Made by a program: the position numbers and the translations under genes
Notes under the pieces: generated by a model
What the model was told of the DNA's origin: nothing
The model's input: only the letters and a program-made list of their open reading frames with translations
Database searches by the model: none
Origin: Dickeya lacustris
Lineage (GTDB): Bacteria > Pseudomonadota > Gammaproteobacteria > Enterobacterales > Enterobacteriaceae
Assembly (NCBI RefSeq): GCF_029635795.1
Contig: NZ_CP114280.1
Span: 1-64,000, forward strand
DNA: 64,000 nucleotides
Direction of reading: 5' to 3'
Shown: positions 56,705 through 64,000 of the stretch, in pieces
Numbering within the stretch: position 1 is the stretch's first letter
Layout: each line of letters starts with the position of its first letter

Positions 56705-57034
56705 TTATGCCGTAGCGGCTTCGTTTTTGCGTTTGCTCTCCAGCCAGCGGCGGTAGCCTGCTAACTGGCGGGCTTTGCCTTCCGGCGTTTTGGCTCCGGT
56801 ACTTTTGCCGCCGTGGTATTTGCAGCGGCCATTACGGTAAATGTCCGTGCGTTTGCAGGGGGTTCCGGCACGTGTGGTGGCGCAGCATTGCAGGCCGCGC
56901 AGTTCGTCAGGATAAGGCTCCAGCGGCGGCCTGTGCTGCGGGTCATAGCCGGTAGCGGCCCAGGCCCGGTGTTCGGCCATCTTACGGTCATGGTGCGCCT
57001 GATAGCGCTTCAGTAATCTTTTACGCTCGTTCAT
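56705..57034 (-). CDS. HGGxSTG-motif protein
   Basis: 109 aa from ATG 57034, with GGAG 7 bases upstream (ATG 57058 and earlier are worse). Basic N-terminus (MNERKRLLKRYQAHHDRKMAEH), then CCATTRAGTPCKR...GRCKYHGGKSTGAKTPEGKAR, the diagnostic pattern of HGGxSTG phage/island proteins. The Cys/His residues may bind metal. Function unknown. Confidence 0.85.
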   Translation of the reverse strand: MNERKRLLKRYQAHHDRKMAEHRAWAATGYDPQHRPPLEPYPDELRGLQCCATTRAGTPCKRTDIYRNGRCKYHGGKSTGAKTPEGKARQLAGYRRWLESKRKNEAATA

Positions 57035-57082
57035 TGCGGTACTCCGTTTTTCTGCCATCCCGCCGACGTTCACCGTAAAACC

Positions 57083-57209
57083 TATACCCAAAATAATTCG
57101 AGTTGCAGGAAGGCGGCAAGTGAGCGAATCCCGATGAGCTTACTCAGGTAAGTGATTCGGGTGAGCAAACGCAGCCAACACACCTGCAACTTGAAGTATG
57201 ACGGGTATA
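57083..57209. repeat. ERIC element inside the island (127 bp)
   Basis: Ends are TATACCCAAAATAATTCGAG and its inverted partner ending GACGGGTATA; the core has GCTTACTCAGGTAAGTGATTCG. Exactly 127 bases. It lies 48 bases upstream of the HGGxSTG gene start, so it is likely transcribed with it or displaces its promoter. Confidence 0.93.
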
Positions 57210-57293
57210 TATATTTCTCTATGATGCATGGGGTAAGGCGGCATCGGTCGGCGTGATTTTTTACGCCAGCCGTATAACACGCCATGCGCCGGT

Positions 57294-57550
57294 GGTTCAG
57301 GTGGTTTTGTGGTTCACGTTAGCAGGCTACGTATTTTAGTGATGTAAAATCAGTAGGTTGTATTTTTACGGTGGTGAAATATTCACTGATAATGAACCCC
57401 TTCCCGCCAGTAAAACGGGGTTCACCGGGTGGTTCAGTGGATGGGGGTTCAAAACAGGTAATACGGGGTTCACCGGTGGTTCAAAAAATTCACTCACTGA
57501 GTGATAAAACAGGTAGTTACCTGTCATGAACCCCCTGAACCACGTGAACC
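57294..57550. other. Iteron cluster, candidate replication origin / cis region
   Basis: GGTTCA or its complement TGAACC occurs 11 times (57294, 57311, 57393, 57419, 57431, 57446, 57467, 57478, 57527, 57536, 57545). Two copies sit in the longer unit GGGGTTCACC-GG-TGGTTCA. The complement GGTGAACC resembles the iterons bound by the P4 alpha protein. A palindrome AGGTAGTTACCT lies at 57511-57522. The cluster is just past the 3' end of the primase gene, like the P4 crr. Confidence 0.65.
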
Positions 57551-57571
57551 CCGTTGTTCGTCGCGTTAGCG

Positions 57572-60208
57572 TCAGCCGGTCGCTTCCGCCTCTTCCGGCA
57601 GGTACATCAGCACGTAAAAACGCGGCTGGCGACCGTCCACCCGTATGGATTTACGGGTGTGTTTGCCGTCAGCGCCGGGCTTCAGCATTCCGCTTTGTGC
57701 CAGCACGCGGGCAAAATGGCGCACGTTAAACCCTCTGGCGATTTCCGCTTCAAAGGTGGCCGGGAAGGTGTAGAACACCATCGGTTCATCGTCGTGTTTA
57801 CCCTTGTCGCGGTAACCCGCCAGCTCCCGAATGGGTAAATCACGCGGGTCATACCCCACCGGCGCATAGCGGCTGAGGCCGTAAGTATTCAGAAAGGCTT
57901 CCGCCTGGGCGGTGATTTGCTGGTGCTCCTTGTTGCCGGTGCCGAATTCCTTAATCCAGGCATTGAAGCTGTGCTGTATCGCATCCCGGCACGCTTGCGG
58001 CTCCCAGCCGGTGACGGCCCGCCCCACCAGTAGCGCCGCTTCCAGAATGGCGAAGCGCTCCGCCACCCGGTGAACCTGCTCGCCGTAATCAGTAGGAATG
58101 AGGCTGCGCCAGCGGGTTTCCGCCTCGCTCACTGCCTGTATGGCGTCCTCGCGGTGTTCGGCCAGATAGCGTATCCATGCCCGACCGGCTGCGCCGTAAT
58201 GGGTGCGATACGCCGCTTTCAGCGCATCGGCGTGCGCCTTGCCGTCCGGGTAGCCGTGGAATTGCTGGGCCTTCTCCAGCGGCAGATTGAGCAGGCGCAC
58301 CAGTTGCCCGGCTTTGGGGGGAATGCCTGCGCTGGCGAGAAAGGTTTCCATGTCCATTTCCCCGGTGCTAATCGCCACCGTGCGCCAGCGCTTCAGCTCC
58401 CGGTTGCCGCCTTCCCGCGCCCCCTGCAATTTGCCGACACCGTTAAACAGCGTGTAGGCCGAGGTGGACACCGACCGTGCATCACTTCCCTGGCCGACTT
58501 CATCCAGCGGCAGCAGACCATCGTTATGGGCTTCGGCTTCGTTGGCAATACCGAGCGCGGTGCCGTACCAGGTCAGCTTCAGTGCCTGCGGGTCACCGTA
58601 CAGGCTGGTGGCGACGTTGGCGGTGGTGGTTTTCCCGGCGCTCGACTGTTCATAGAAATGCAGCCCAAAGCCGTCCGAACCGGACAGGCCAATCAGCGGC
58701 GCGGCCAGAGCGGCGGCAATGGCGGTCATCATCGACGGGTTGCCGGATGCCAGCCGGGCCACCGACTCGCGCCAGCTTTCCGCCGTGCCACTGATGCCGT
58801 AACCGGAGGCGGTAGCGCTGCGGCCCCGGAACAGTACCGGGCGCGACGGGGTGCCGATGACTTCGCCATCCGGCATCAGGTACGCGCCGCACTGCCAGCC
58901 GGTGCTGTGAGCGATATGCCAGACCTCGCCGCTGTGCTGGCGCTGTAGCCAGTCGGCCAGAATGGCGCGCAGGTAGGGCCGGGTGGTGACGGTCACGCCG
59001 CCCGCCTTGAGCGTGCGCCAGCCTTCGCGCTCGCCCACGTCTGCCAGCGGCAGGGCAGCGGTCACGGCCTGTGTCGCCCCGGCAGGCTGCCAGCGCAGGA
59101 TAAGGTATTGCTCGGCGTCATCACGCCCGACCCCCACCACCGCCAGCGGGGAACATAACCACTGCTCGTGCTGGATGATGTCGCCGCTGTCTCGGTCGGC
59201 TTTGGGCGTCACCCAGTACACCCCGGTGGCGCGGCTGTCCACAAACGGGGCCAGCGGCTCGCGTCTGGCCGGTGGAGTGTCGTCGGTCGGTTGATACAGC
59301 GATGCCTGAAAGGCGCGAGTTGCCGCCTCGATACCGGCCTGCTGGCGGTAATCGTCCCAGTCGGCCTTTTCATCGGTCGGCGGCAGCGCCACCCAGCCGT
59401 TCACTTCGCGGGCGGCTTTCTCCGCCCACTGTTTGCCAGTGTTGGCCTTGCCCGGTGCGGTGTCGTTATCCGCCGCCACTATCAGCCGGGCAGTGGGAAA
59501 GCGCGCGCGCAAGGCGCGGGCCACCGGCAGCAGATTTCCGGCGTCGATGGCGGCCACCGTCATGGCCGTTGGGTTCATCTGGCTGACACTCAGCGCGGTT
59601 GCCAGCCCTTCCGCCAAAATAACCGTGTCGGGGTGGGTGGGCGTAGTGACCGGGTGATACGCGCCGGTTTTGGCCGAGTCGGTCAGCAACCGCTTTTTGC
59701 CATCCGGGGCGAGGGTTTGCGCTGCCGTGATGGTGCCCTCCGCTGTCTGTAACGCCAGCAACAGGCGGCCATCCGGCAGCAGCGGGTACGTGGCTGCCAG
59801 CCCTTTCCCAGCCAGATAGGCCGATACGCCCGGCACGGCCTGACGCGTCAGTGCCTGATAGCGTTGCAGAAAGCGCTGGCGTTTGGCGGCGGGGGTGTCT
59901 GCTGGCGCAGCGACAGAAGACGCAGGCAGCGTGCCGACCACCTCCGCCACCAGCCGTGCGGCAGCGGTGATATCGCACTGCCTGACTTTCTGCACCAGTT
60001 CAAGGCCGTCACCGGCCCCGCACTGATTACAGAAATGCGCCCCGCGCCCGTCATCATCAAAACGGAAGCGGTCTTTACCCCCGCACGCCGGGCAGGGGGC
60101 GTGCTGACGGGCATTATCGGGAACCGTAATCCCCAATTGGGCCAGTACCGCCCGCCAGCGCCCTTGCGCCGCACTGGCGGTGTCACGGATAAGGTCGATA
60201 TTACGCAT
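57572..60208 (-). CDS. P4 alpha-like primase/helicase (zinc finger, TOPRIM, DUF927)
   Basis: 878 aa. N-terminal primase zinc finger CPACGGKDRFRFDDDGRGAHFCNQCG (about residues 39-64), a TOPRIM-like segment (VILAEGLATALSV ... LIVAADND), then a DUF927 helicase domain with Walker A YEQSSAGKTT and Walker B LLPLDEVGQ. One protein thus primes and unwinds DNA, as P4 alpha does. Its first 8 bases overlap the 66-aa gene upstream, so translation is coupled. Confidence 0.92.
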   Translation of the reverse strand: MRNIDLIRDTASAAQGRWRAVLAQLGITVPDNARQHAPCPACGGKDRFRFDDDGRGAHFCNQCGAGDGLELVQKVRQCDITAAARLVAEVVGTLPASSVAAPADTPAAKRQRFLQRYQALTRQAVPGVSAYLAGKGLAATYPLLPDGRLLLALQTAEGTITAAQTLAPDGKKRLLTDSAKTGAYHPVTTPTHPDTVILAEGLATALSVSQMNPTAMTVAAIDAGNLLPVARALRARFPTARLIVAADNDTAPGKANTGKQWAEKAAREVNGWVALPPTDEKADWDDYRQQAGIEAATRAFQASLYQPTDDTPPARREPLAPFVDSRATGVYWVTPKADRDSGDIIQHEQWLCSPLAVVGVGRDDAEQYLILRWQPAGATQAVTAALPLADVGEREGWRTLKAGGVTVTTRPYLRAILADWLQRQHSGEVWHIAHSTGWQCGAYLMPDGEVIGTPSRPVLFRGRSATASGYGISGTAESWRESVARLASGNPSMMTAIAAALAAPLIGLSGSDGFGLHFYEQSSAGKTTTANVATSLYGDPQALKLTWYGTALGIANEAEAHNDGLLPLDEVGQGSDARSVSTSAYTLFNGVGKLQGAREGGNRELKRWRTVAISTGEMDMETFLASAGIPPKAGQLVRLLNLPLEKAQQFHGYPDGKAHADALKAAYRTHYGAAGRAWIRYLAEHREDAIQAVSEAETRWRSLIPTDYGEQVHRVAERFAILEAALLVGRAVTGWEPQACRDAIQHSFNAWIKEFGTGNKEHQQITAQAEAFLNTYGLSRYAPVGYDPRDLPIRELAGYRDKGKHDDEPMVFYTFPATFEAEIARGFNVRHFARVLAQSGMLKPGADGKHTRKSIRVDGRQPRFYVLMYLPEEAEATG

Positions 60209-60401
60209 CGGCCCGCTCCTCCAGCATCAGCGGGGTCTGTTGCTCCTGCAAATGGGTGCGGTAAAGGCAATCAAGGCGCTCCCACAGGATAAACATCAGG
60301 ATCTCTTTGGCTTCTGGCTGCTCCAGTTCGACGATGGCATACGCCAGCGCCCGGCACTGGTCGATAATTTCATCCAGCTCCAGCGGGGTGTTATCAAACA
60401 T
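60201..60401 (-). CDS. Small acidic island protein (66 aa)
   Basis: ATG 60401 with an excellent AGGAGG 6 bases upstream. Acidic and helical (LELDEIIDQCRALAYAIVELEQPEAKEILMF...). It overlaps the primase gene by 8 bases and the Icd-like gene by 8 bases, forming a tight operon. Function unknown. Confidence 0.82.
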   Translation of the reverse strand: MFDNTPLELDEIIDQCRALAYAIVELEQPEAKEILMFILWERLDCLYRTHLQEQQTPLMLEERADA

Positions 60402-60594
60402 GGCGCACCTCCTGAACTGGCAGGCGACCGGCAAAGACCAGAATAAAATCCGGCTCCAGATGGCGGCGTGCTTCTGCTTCGCTGTGGGCTTCAACGGCAA
60501 GCGGGCGGGGAGCTGTATTTGGCGAGTGACGCCGCAGCGCCAGGAAGCGATACTGAAATTTGGGGCGAGTTTGGGTAGACTGTGAACCAGCCAT
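60394..60594 (-). CDS. Icd-like host cell-division inhibitor
   Basis: 66 aa from ATG 60594 behind AAAGGAG. Contains FQYRFLALRR, VEAHSEAEARRHL and FILVFAGRLPVQEV, the pattern of Icd-like proteins of P4-type elements. In P1/P4-type phages Icd blocks septation; here the role is by analogy. First gene of the leftward primase operon, controlled from the GTTTAAAC region. Confidence 0.8.
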   Translation of the reverse strand: MAGSQSTQTRPKFQYRFLALRRHSPNTAPRPLAVEAHSEAEARRHLEPDFILVFAGRLPVQEVRHV

Positions 60595-60684
60595 GACGTT
60601 ACTCCTTTTAACGTTGCGGTTAGAGGCCCGGTATGTGTTGCAGCACTGCCGGGCTTCGCTATTTGTTGCACACCTTCATACAAG

Positions 60685-60743
60685 GTGTTTAAACAACATA
60701 ACTCTAAGTGTTTAAACACGTCAACGGTTTTTTGTTTAAACAC
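60685..60743. promoter_or_regulatory. Three phased GTTTAAAC operator-like palindromes
   Basis: GTTTAAAC at 60687, 60710 and 60734 (spacings 23 and 24 bases), the middle one extended to the perfect 12-mer GTGTTTAAACAC. They lie between the leftward Icd-primase operon and the rightward ribbon-helix-helix gene, so they probably bind the regulator of both. Confidence 0.7.
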
Positions 60744-60807
60744 TTTATTGTGTCCAGGTCGTATCGTATGGTTATCAATATCAAAATGAATGGAGCGGAT
60801 AGGAAAT

Positions 60808-60999
60808 ATGCCGACAGGCCACAAAAACAACAAATCAATATATAAGGGCATCCGCTTTCCGCATGAACTTATCGACGAGATCGACGCCAGCGTAGAGCGG
60901 GAGAAAGCCGATAACCCGAACGCCAATTTTTCCGCCTGGGTGCTGGATGCCTGCGGGCGTAAGCTGGACGCTGAAAAGCGCGATAAATCAAAAAAATAA
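60808..60999 (+). CDS. Ribbon-helix-helix (YlcI/YnfO-type) protein
   Basis: 63 aa from ATG 60808, with AGGA 4 bases upstream (ATG 60790 possible). SIYKGIRFPHELIDEIDAS fits a beta-strand then helix of RHH dimers, and NANFSAWVLDACGRKL is the second helix. Likely DNA-binding autoregulator; the three GTTTAAAC sites directly upstream are its natural candidates. In the 190 bases after it I see no gene. Confidence 0.8.
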   Translation: MPTGHKNNKSIYKGIRFPHELIDEIDASVEREKADNPNANFSAWVLDACGRKLDAEKRDKSKK

Positions 61000-61189
61000 G
61001 CACCGCTGGTGTGGCTGGCAGAATAGGGCGTTGCTCTGTTTTGGGCGTAATTCAGCCCCTGACCGCGAACGGCCATGAATGGCGATGACATCATGAGTCA
61101 AACTCCGGTTGGTCGGTAATTGAATCGAAATAAGATCAAAACGGTGGCGACGGCGGTGTTATTCAGCCTCCGCGCCTGTGCCTGACGGG

Positions 61190-61402
61190 TTAATTCCCGG
61201 ATTGCTGATCGCGTTCAGCAATCCGTTGTGACAGCCAGGTGTTAACCTCATCTTCAAACCAACCTACGCGGCGCAGGCCAATACGAAAGCCTTTCGGGAA
61301 TTCCCCGGCGTTGATCATTTCCTGAAAGCTGCTGTCAGAGCTGACACGCAAAATAGCTTTCACTTCTTTTTTCAGCAGGATTTTTCTTTCTAACAGACTC
61401 AT
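61190..61402 (-). CDS. alpA: AlpA-family regulator
   Basis: 70 aa from ATG 61402. MerR-like winged helix of the AlpA/Vis type: LLKKEVKAILRVSSDSSFQEMINAGEFPKGFRIGLRRVGWFEDEVNTWL region is diagnostic. Such proteins activate integrase and excision functions in P4-like and CP4-57 elements. Confidence 0.92.
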   Translation of the reverse strand: MSLLERKILLKKEVKAILRVSSDSSFQEMINAGEFPKGFRIGLRRVGWFEDEVNTWLSQRIAERDQQSGN

Positions 61403-61589
61403 AAACAAGGATCTCCAGTAAAACCGATGCTATCCGTTCGGTACGAATAGTTAACCGGGATTACCGGTCAAAGTGTGGTAAGTCGGGGGAAATAGTTGGC
61501 TGGGTCAGAAATAGAGTTAGGTAATGAGTGGTGCCGGTTTGGTAACGGCCAGAATCTGATCTGGCCGTTACTCTGTCTGTGATCGTCAA

Positions 61590-62258
61590 TTATGCGTCTG
61601 AGTTAAGCGACATGGCTGCCAGCGCTTCGCCAATTAACTTACGAAAAGATTCTGTTTTGTCGGGTTCACCGGTGCCAAGTGCGCAACTCACCGCAAGCGC
61701 TGCATCTTCTGCCAGTTTTTTCTGATTCAGCTTGTTGCCCCACTTATAAACACCACCGCTTTTACCTTCAAGCGCCTTTGCCAAACCCGCGATAAGAAGT
61801 AATGCGGTATCACGATTGGCGAATTCACCCCAATTTTCTGGTAATGGCGTGTCTTTTTTGGGATCGGAAAAGCCATACCAGGGTGAATCATCAGAAAGTA
61901 ATTGGTTAGCCCACGGCCAAATCTCGGTAGCCAGGAAGGTGGCATCGTGAATTTCCGTGTGTTGATTGATAGTGTCTATGTCAATCTTGGTTGTCCATAT
62001 GTTGGTGGTGTCGCCCCATGCGTGTGTCGCTGAGGCGCGGATCGGTTTTATTACGCCAAATCTGACCGCCTGAAAAATGGTTTGTAGATAGTTTTCGGTT
62101 TCAGCTTCATGGTGGTAATAGGGAACGGAGTCAGGCAGGAAGTCATCAACGCAGTAAGAGACAGGCGCATCTTCGTTACCTTGCGATGCCATAACGCTAG
62201 CAACCTGTTGTGCTGTGACCTCGATCAGTCCCCGCATGTGTCTGGGTATTTTCAGCAT
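61590..62258 (-). CDS. Unknown island protein next to the integrase, 222 aa
   Basis: ATG 62258 after GAGGG. Mixed fold, soluble, Trp-rich centre (WPWANQLLSDDSPWYGFSD, ENWGEFANRD), C-terminal helices (EGKSGGVYKWGNKLNQKKLAED). I do not recognise a family. Same strand as the integrase, 145 bases before its stop. Confidence 0.75.
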   Translation of the reverse strand: MLKIPRHMRGLIEVTAQQVASVMASQGNEDAPVSYCVDDFLPDSVPYYHHEAETENYLQTIFQAVRFGVIKPIRASATHAWGDTTNIWTTKIDIDTINQHTEIHDATFLATEIWPWANQLLSDDSPWYGFSDPKKDTPLPENWGEFANRDTALLLIAGLAKALEGKSGGVYKWGNKLNQKKLAEDAALAVSCALGTGEPDKTESFRKLIGEALAAMSLNSDA

Positions 62259-62403
62259 ATTCCCTCGGCTAGAGTGTCGAATGCAAAGGCCCGTGGTGAT
62301 AGGGCCAGTGCAATGTACTGGTTTCTATCGGTTTTCACCGGATAGCGCCATTTTAGGAAGTGCTGTAACAGGAATCAACAAATAACTGTATAAATAAACA
62401 GTA

Positions 62404-63654
62404 TTAGGCGTTAATCACTCGTAGCCCTTTTGCGCCGTCTGCGGCCATCGCCTTACCGGTGGCGGCGGTTTCAACAAACTCACCCCACCAGCACATCAGT
62501 ACCTTGCGTTGCTCCAGATAGGTGGAGCGGTTGTAAGCGCGGCGCACTTCATTGGTGTCAACGTGAGCTAGCGCGGCTTCGATGACGTCCGGCGGGAAGC
62601 CTGCTTCGTTGGCGGCGGTACTGAAGATAGCGCGCAAACCGTGGGACACCAGCACGCCTTTGTAACCCATGCGACGCAATGCGGCGTTAGCGGTTTGGCT
62701 GTTCATCGGCTGTTTGGGGTCTTTAGCGGAAGGGAACAGATATTCCCGGTGGCCGCTGATTGGCTTCATGGCGTCCAGAATGGCTAACGCTTGTGGGGGC
62801 AGGGGAATGACGTGCTCGCGGCGCATCTTCATGCGGCCAGCCGGGATTGTCCAGGTGTTCTCCGTAAGGTCTATCTCGCTCCAGCGGGTTTCTGCGGCTT
62901 CAGCCGGGCGAGCAACGGTCAGCAATTGCCATTCAATCAATAACCGGGTTTGTAGCTCAATGCTGGCGACCGATAGCGTTTTCATCAGGCCAGGCAATGC
63001 CTCTGGCCGGATGGTCGGCATATGGGTTTTCACCGGTGTCTGAAACGCTTTGCGGATCTTCGCCGCCGGGTTAGCCGGTATCAGGCCGGAGTTAACGGCA
63101 TAGTCCATCACTTCGTTGATGCGCTGGCTAACCCGTTTAACGGTTTCCAGTTTGCCACTGGCCTGTATCGGCTCCAGCGCGGTGATGAAATGGCGGGCGG
63201 TAAGCTGGCTGATAGGCTGGTTTCCGATGAACGGGAACACGTATTTTTCCAATGAGCGCCAGATATCTTTGATGGTGTTCTCGGCCAGAGGTTGAGATTT
63301 TTTCACTTCATACCAGTCGGCGGCGACTTTGGCGAACGTGTTCAGGCTGATTGCCTGCTCTTGTTCGCGCTGCTGTTGCTGGTGGAATTGCGGATCGATG
63401 CCTTTTTCTAAAAGTGCTTTGGCTGCTTCGCGCATTTGGCGGGCGTCGGCCAAAGAGAGCGCTGGATAACTGCCAAAGGTGAGCGTAGTCCGCTTTTTGG
63501 TCTGTGGATGGTAATAGCGAAAGCGCCAGGTTTTTGTACCAGATGGTTTGACGAACAGCAGCAGCCCGCCGCCGTCATGCAATGACAATTCTTTATCCGT
63601 CGCTCTGGCGGCTTTGACTTCCGTGTTGGTGAGGGGCTTTGCCTGAATTGCCAT
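62404..63654 (-). CDS. P4-type tyrosine integrase
   Basis: 416 aa. N-terminal DUF4102 arm domain (LTNTEVKAARATDKELSLHDGGGL, FGSYPALSLADAR), SAM-like core-binding domain (about 105-200), catalytic domain with R (VARPAEAAETRW), HGLR, H of LAHVD and Tyr in AYNRSTYLEQR. Catalyses insertion into the tRNA-Pro 3' end. The 5' end faces the tRNA, as usual for this family. A degraded relative lies at the other end. Confidence 0.96.
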   Translation of the reverse strand: MAIQAKPLTNTEVKAARATDKELSLHDGGGLLLFVKPSGTKTWRFRYYHPQTKKRTTLTFGSYPALSLADARQMREAAKALLEKGIDPQFHQQQQREQEQAISLNTFAKVAADWYEVKKSQPLAENTIKDIWRSLEKYVFPFIGNQPISQLTARHFITALEPIQASGKLETVKRVSQRINEVMDYAVNSGLIPANPAAKIRKAFQTPVKTHMPTIRPEALPGLMKTLSVASIELQTRLLIEWQLLTVARPAEAAETRWSEIDLTENTWTIPAGRMKMRREHVIPLPPQALAILDAMKPISGHREYLFPSAKDPKQPMNSQTANAALRRMGYKGVLVSHGLRAIFSTAANEAGFPPDVIEAALAHVDTNEVRRAYNRSTYLEQRKVLMCWWGEFVETAATGKAMAADGAKGLRVINA

Positions 63655-63668
63655 GATCGTTTCCTTTG

Positions 63669-63718
63669 GGACTACGGTTTTATGGGACTATGCCGAGTTA
63701 GTCCCAAATGTAGTCCCA
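63669..63718. promoter_or_regulatory. Arm-type repeat set of the intact integrase
   Basis: GGGACTA at 63669 and 63685, and its complement TAGTCCC at 63700 and 63712. The arrangement equals that before the remnant integrase, but the base motif differs. The sites overlap the integrase promoter region, so binding would also autoregulate. Confidence 0.65.
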
Positions 63719-63722
63719 AAGT

Positions 63723-63812
63723 TTCCGGCTGTAAACGGGGTATCCCGGCAGATAACAGGCAACAAAAAACCCGCAAACTCAGAGAGGATGCGGGTTTCTG
63801 TGGGGTTTCCGT
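63723..63812. repeat. 90-bp direct repeat, right copy
   Basis: Matches 50684-50773 at 89 of 90 positions. It contains the tRNA-Pro terminator. It is element DNA, since it recurs beside the second att-like site. Confidence 0.95.
63765..63797 (-). terminator. Terminator of tRNA-Pro carried by the element
   Basis: On the minus strand AACCCGCA, loop, TGCGGGTT followed by TTTTT, 45 bases after the tRNA 3' end. Confidence 0.8.
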
Positions 63813-63841
63813 CAGTAACCGGTACTTACGGAAGTAGTATT

Positions 63842-63918
63842 TGGTCGGCACGAGAGGATTTGAACCTCCGACCCCCGACACCCCATGACGGTGCGCTACC
63901 AGGCTGCGCTACGTGCCG
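63842..63918 (-). tRNA. proL: tRNA-Pro(GGG)
   Basis: 77 bases including encoded CCA (63842-63844). Acceptor arms CGGCACG/CGTGCCG, D arm GCGC...GCGC, T arm GGAGG-TTCAAAT-CCTCT, anticodon GGG at 63884-63882. Agrees with what I recall of E. coli proL. The 3' end is the attachment site of the island and is fully regenerated, so the gene stays functional. Confidence 0.96.
63849..63864. other. att site within the tRNA-Pro 3' end
   Basis: CACGAGAGGATTTGAA, in the T arm and acceptor stem, repeated with two changes at 50797-50812. Confidence 0.7.
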
Positions 63919-63933
63919 ATGCTATGGGCCGCT

Positions 63934-63961
63934 ATACTACCGTTTCCTGACCCGATTGCAA
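63934..63961 (-). promoter_or_regulatory. Candidate promoter of tRNA-Pro
   Basis: On the minus strand TTGCAA, a 16-base spacer, TAGTAT, about 16 bases before the tRNA. TATAGC three bases downstream is an alternative -10. Confidence 0.45.
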
Positions 63962-64000
63962 TAGCCGCCCTAAACGACTGCTTTAGATTTAGGCAGTTAG

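Larger units (their letters stand above)
50797..63864. mobile_element. P4-like integrative element in tRNA-Pro (about 13.1 kb)
   Basis: Bounded by the att-like site and the tRNA-Pro 3' end. It carries an integrase next to the tRNA, AlpA, a ribbon-helix-helix protein, an Icd-like protein, an alpha-type primase/helicase, an iteron cluster and distal cargo. The P4 head-size and capsid-control genes (sid, psu, delta) are not seen, so it is a satellite-like island without known packaging genes. It could excise through its own integrase. Confidence 0.85.

Noticed and set aside
58070..58948. 292-aa plus-strand open frame opposite the primase
   Set aside because: A shadow of a GC-rich gene; no ribosome site and biased composition.
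60402..61094. Long minus-strand extension upstream of the 66-aa gene
   Set aside because: It runs antisense through the RHH gene and the operator array; the AGGAGG site and overlap fix the start at 60401.
1..64000. CRISPR arrays
   Set aside because: All repeat arrays seen are short contiguous units of 9-18 bp without unique spacers.

Overview
The window is chromosomal DNA of a moderately GC-rich enterobacterium. The moaABCDE operon with its riboswitch, ybhL, clsB-ybhP, rhlE, dinG-ybiB, glnHPQ, dps, rhtA and ompX all read as close relatives of the Escherichia coli proteins. Serratia-like sfuABC, a class IV (CYTH) adenylate cyclase and ERIC repeats fit Pectobacteriaceae (Dickeya/Musicola type). 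The genus is an inference.

Layout. 1-4.7 kb: an unrecognised three-gene cluster made of a beta-rich protein with a Gly/Glu linker, a class II terpene-cyclase-like protein with a DxDDTA motif, and a second beta-rich protein. 4.7-13 kb: ybhK, the Moco riboswitch and moaABCDE, then the iron transporter sfuABC, whose permease gene carries a frameshift. 13-17.6 kb: ybhL, clsB-ybhP, rhlE. 17.7-33 kb: a mixed block with an EamA exporter and AraC regulator pair, pepT, an orphan peptide-binding protein, dusC, fosA, CYTH cyclase, pbpG, a glutathione S-transferase, a DeoR regulator facing an aminotransferase, and bglX. The dusC/pbpG/bglX set recalls the E. coli 48-min region, here lying between rhlE and dinG. 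33-50 kb: dinG-ybiB, an M3 peptidase, an acid phosphatase, a secreted FN3 protein, glnHPQ, dps, rhtA, ompX, a MarR/MFS pair and glpM. Two small membrane proteins (40 and 34 aa) are also present.

50.2-63.9 kb: integrative elements at a tRNA-Pro(GGG) gene. The 13-kb intact element is P4-like. Starting from the tRNA it carries an integrase, an unknown gene, AlpA, a ribbon-helix-helix protein, an Icd-like protein, a 66-aa protein, an alpha-type primase/helicase and an iteron cluster. Its distal cargo is an HGGxSTG protein, an AT-rich pair (membrane protein; TPR-DUF2971 protein), a zinc-ribbon protein and an unknown protein. On its far side lies the wreck of a second, related integrase with its own leader, terminator and att-like site, so two elements once stood in tandem.

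The AT-rich TPR-DUF2971 gene and the terpene-cyclase-like cluster are the best candidates for undescribed biology. A recurring oddity is 15-bp tandem repetition at gene 3' ends (the cyclase-like gene, ybiB, dps). No CRISPR array, rRNA or intact insertion sequence was seen.
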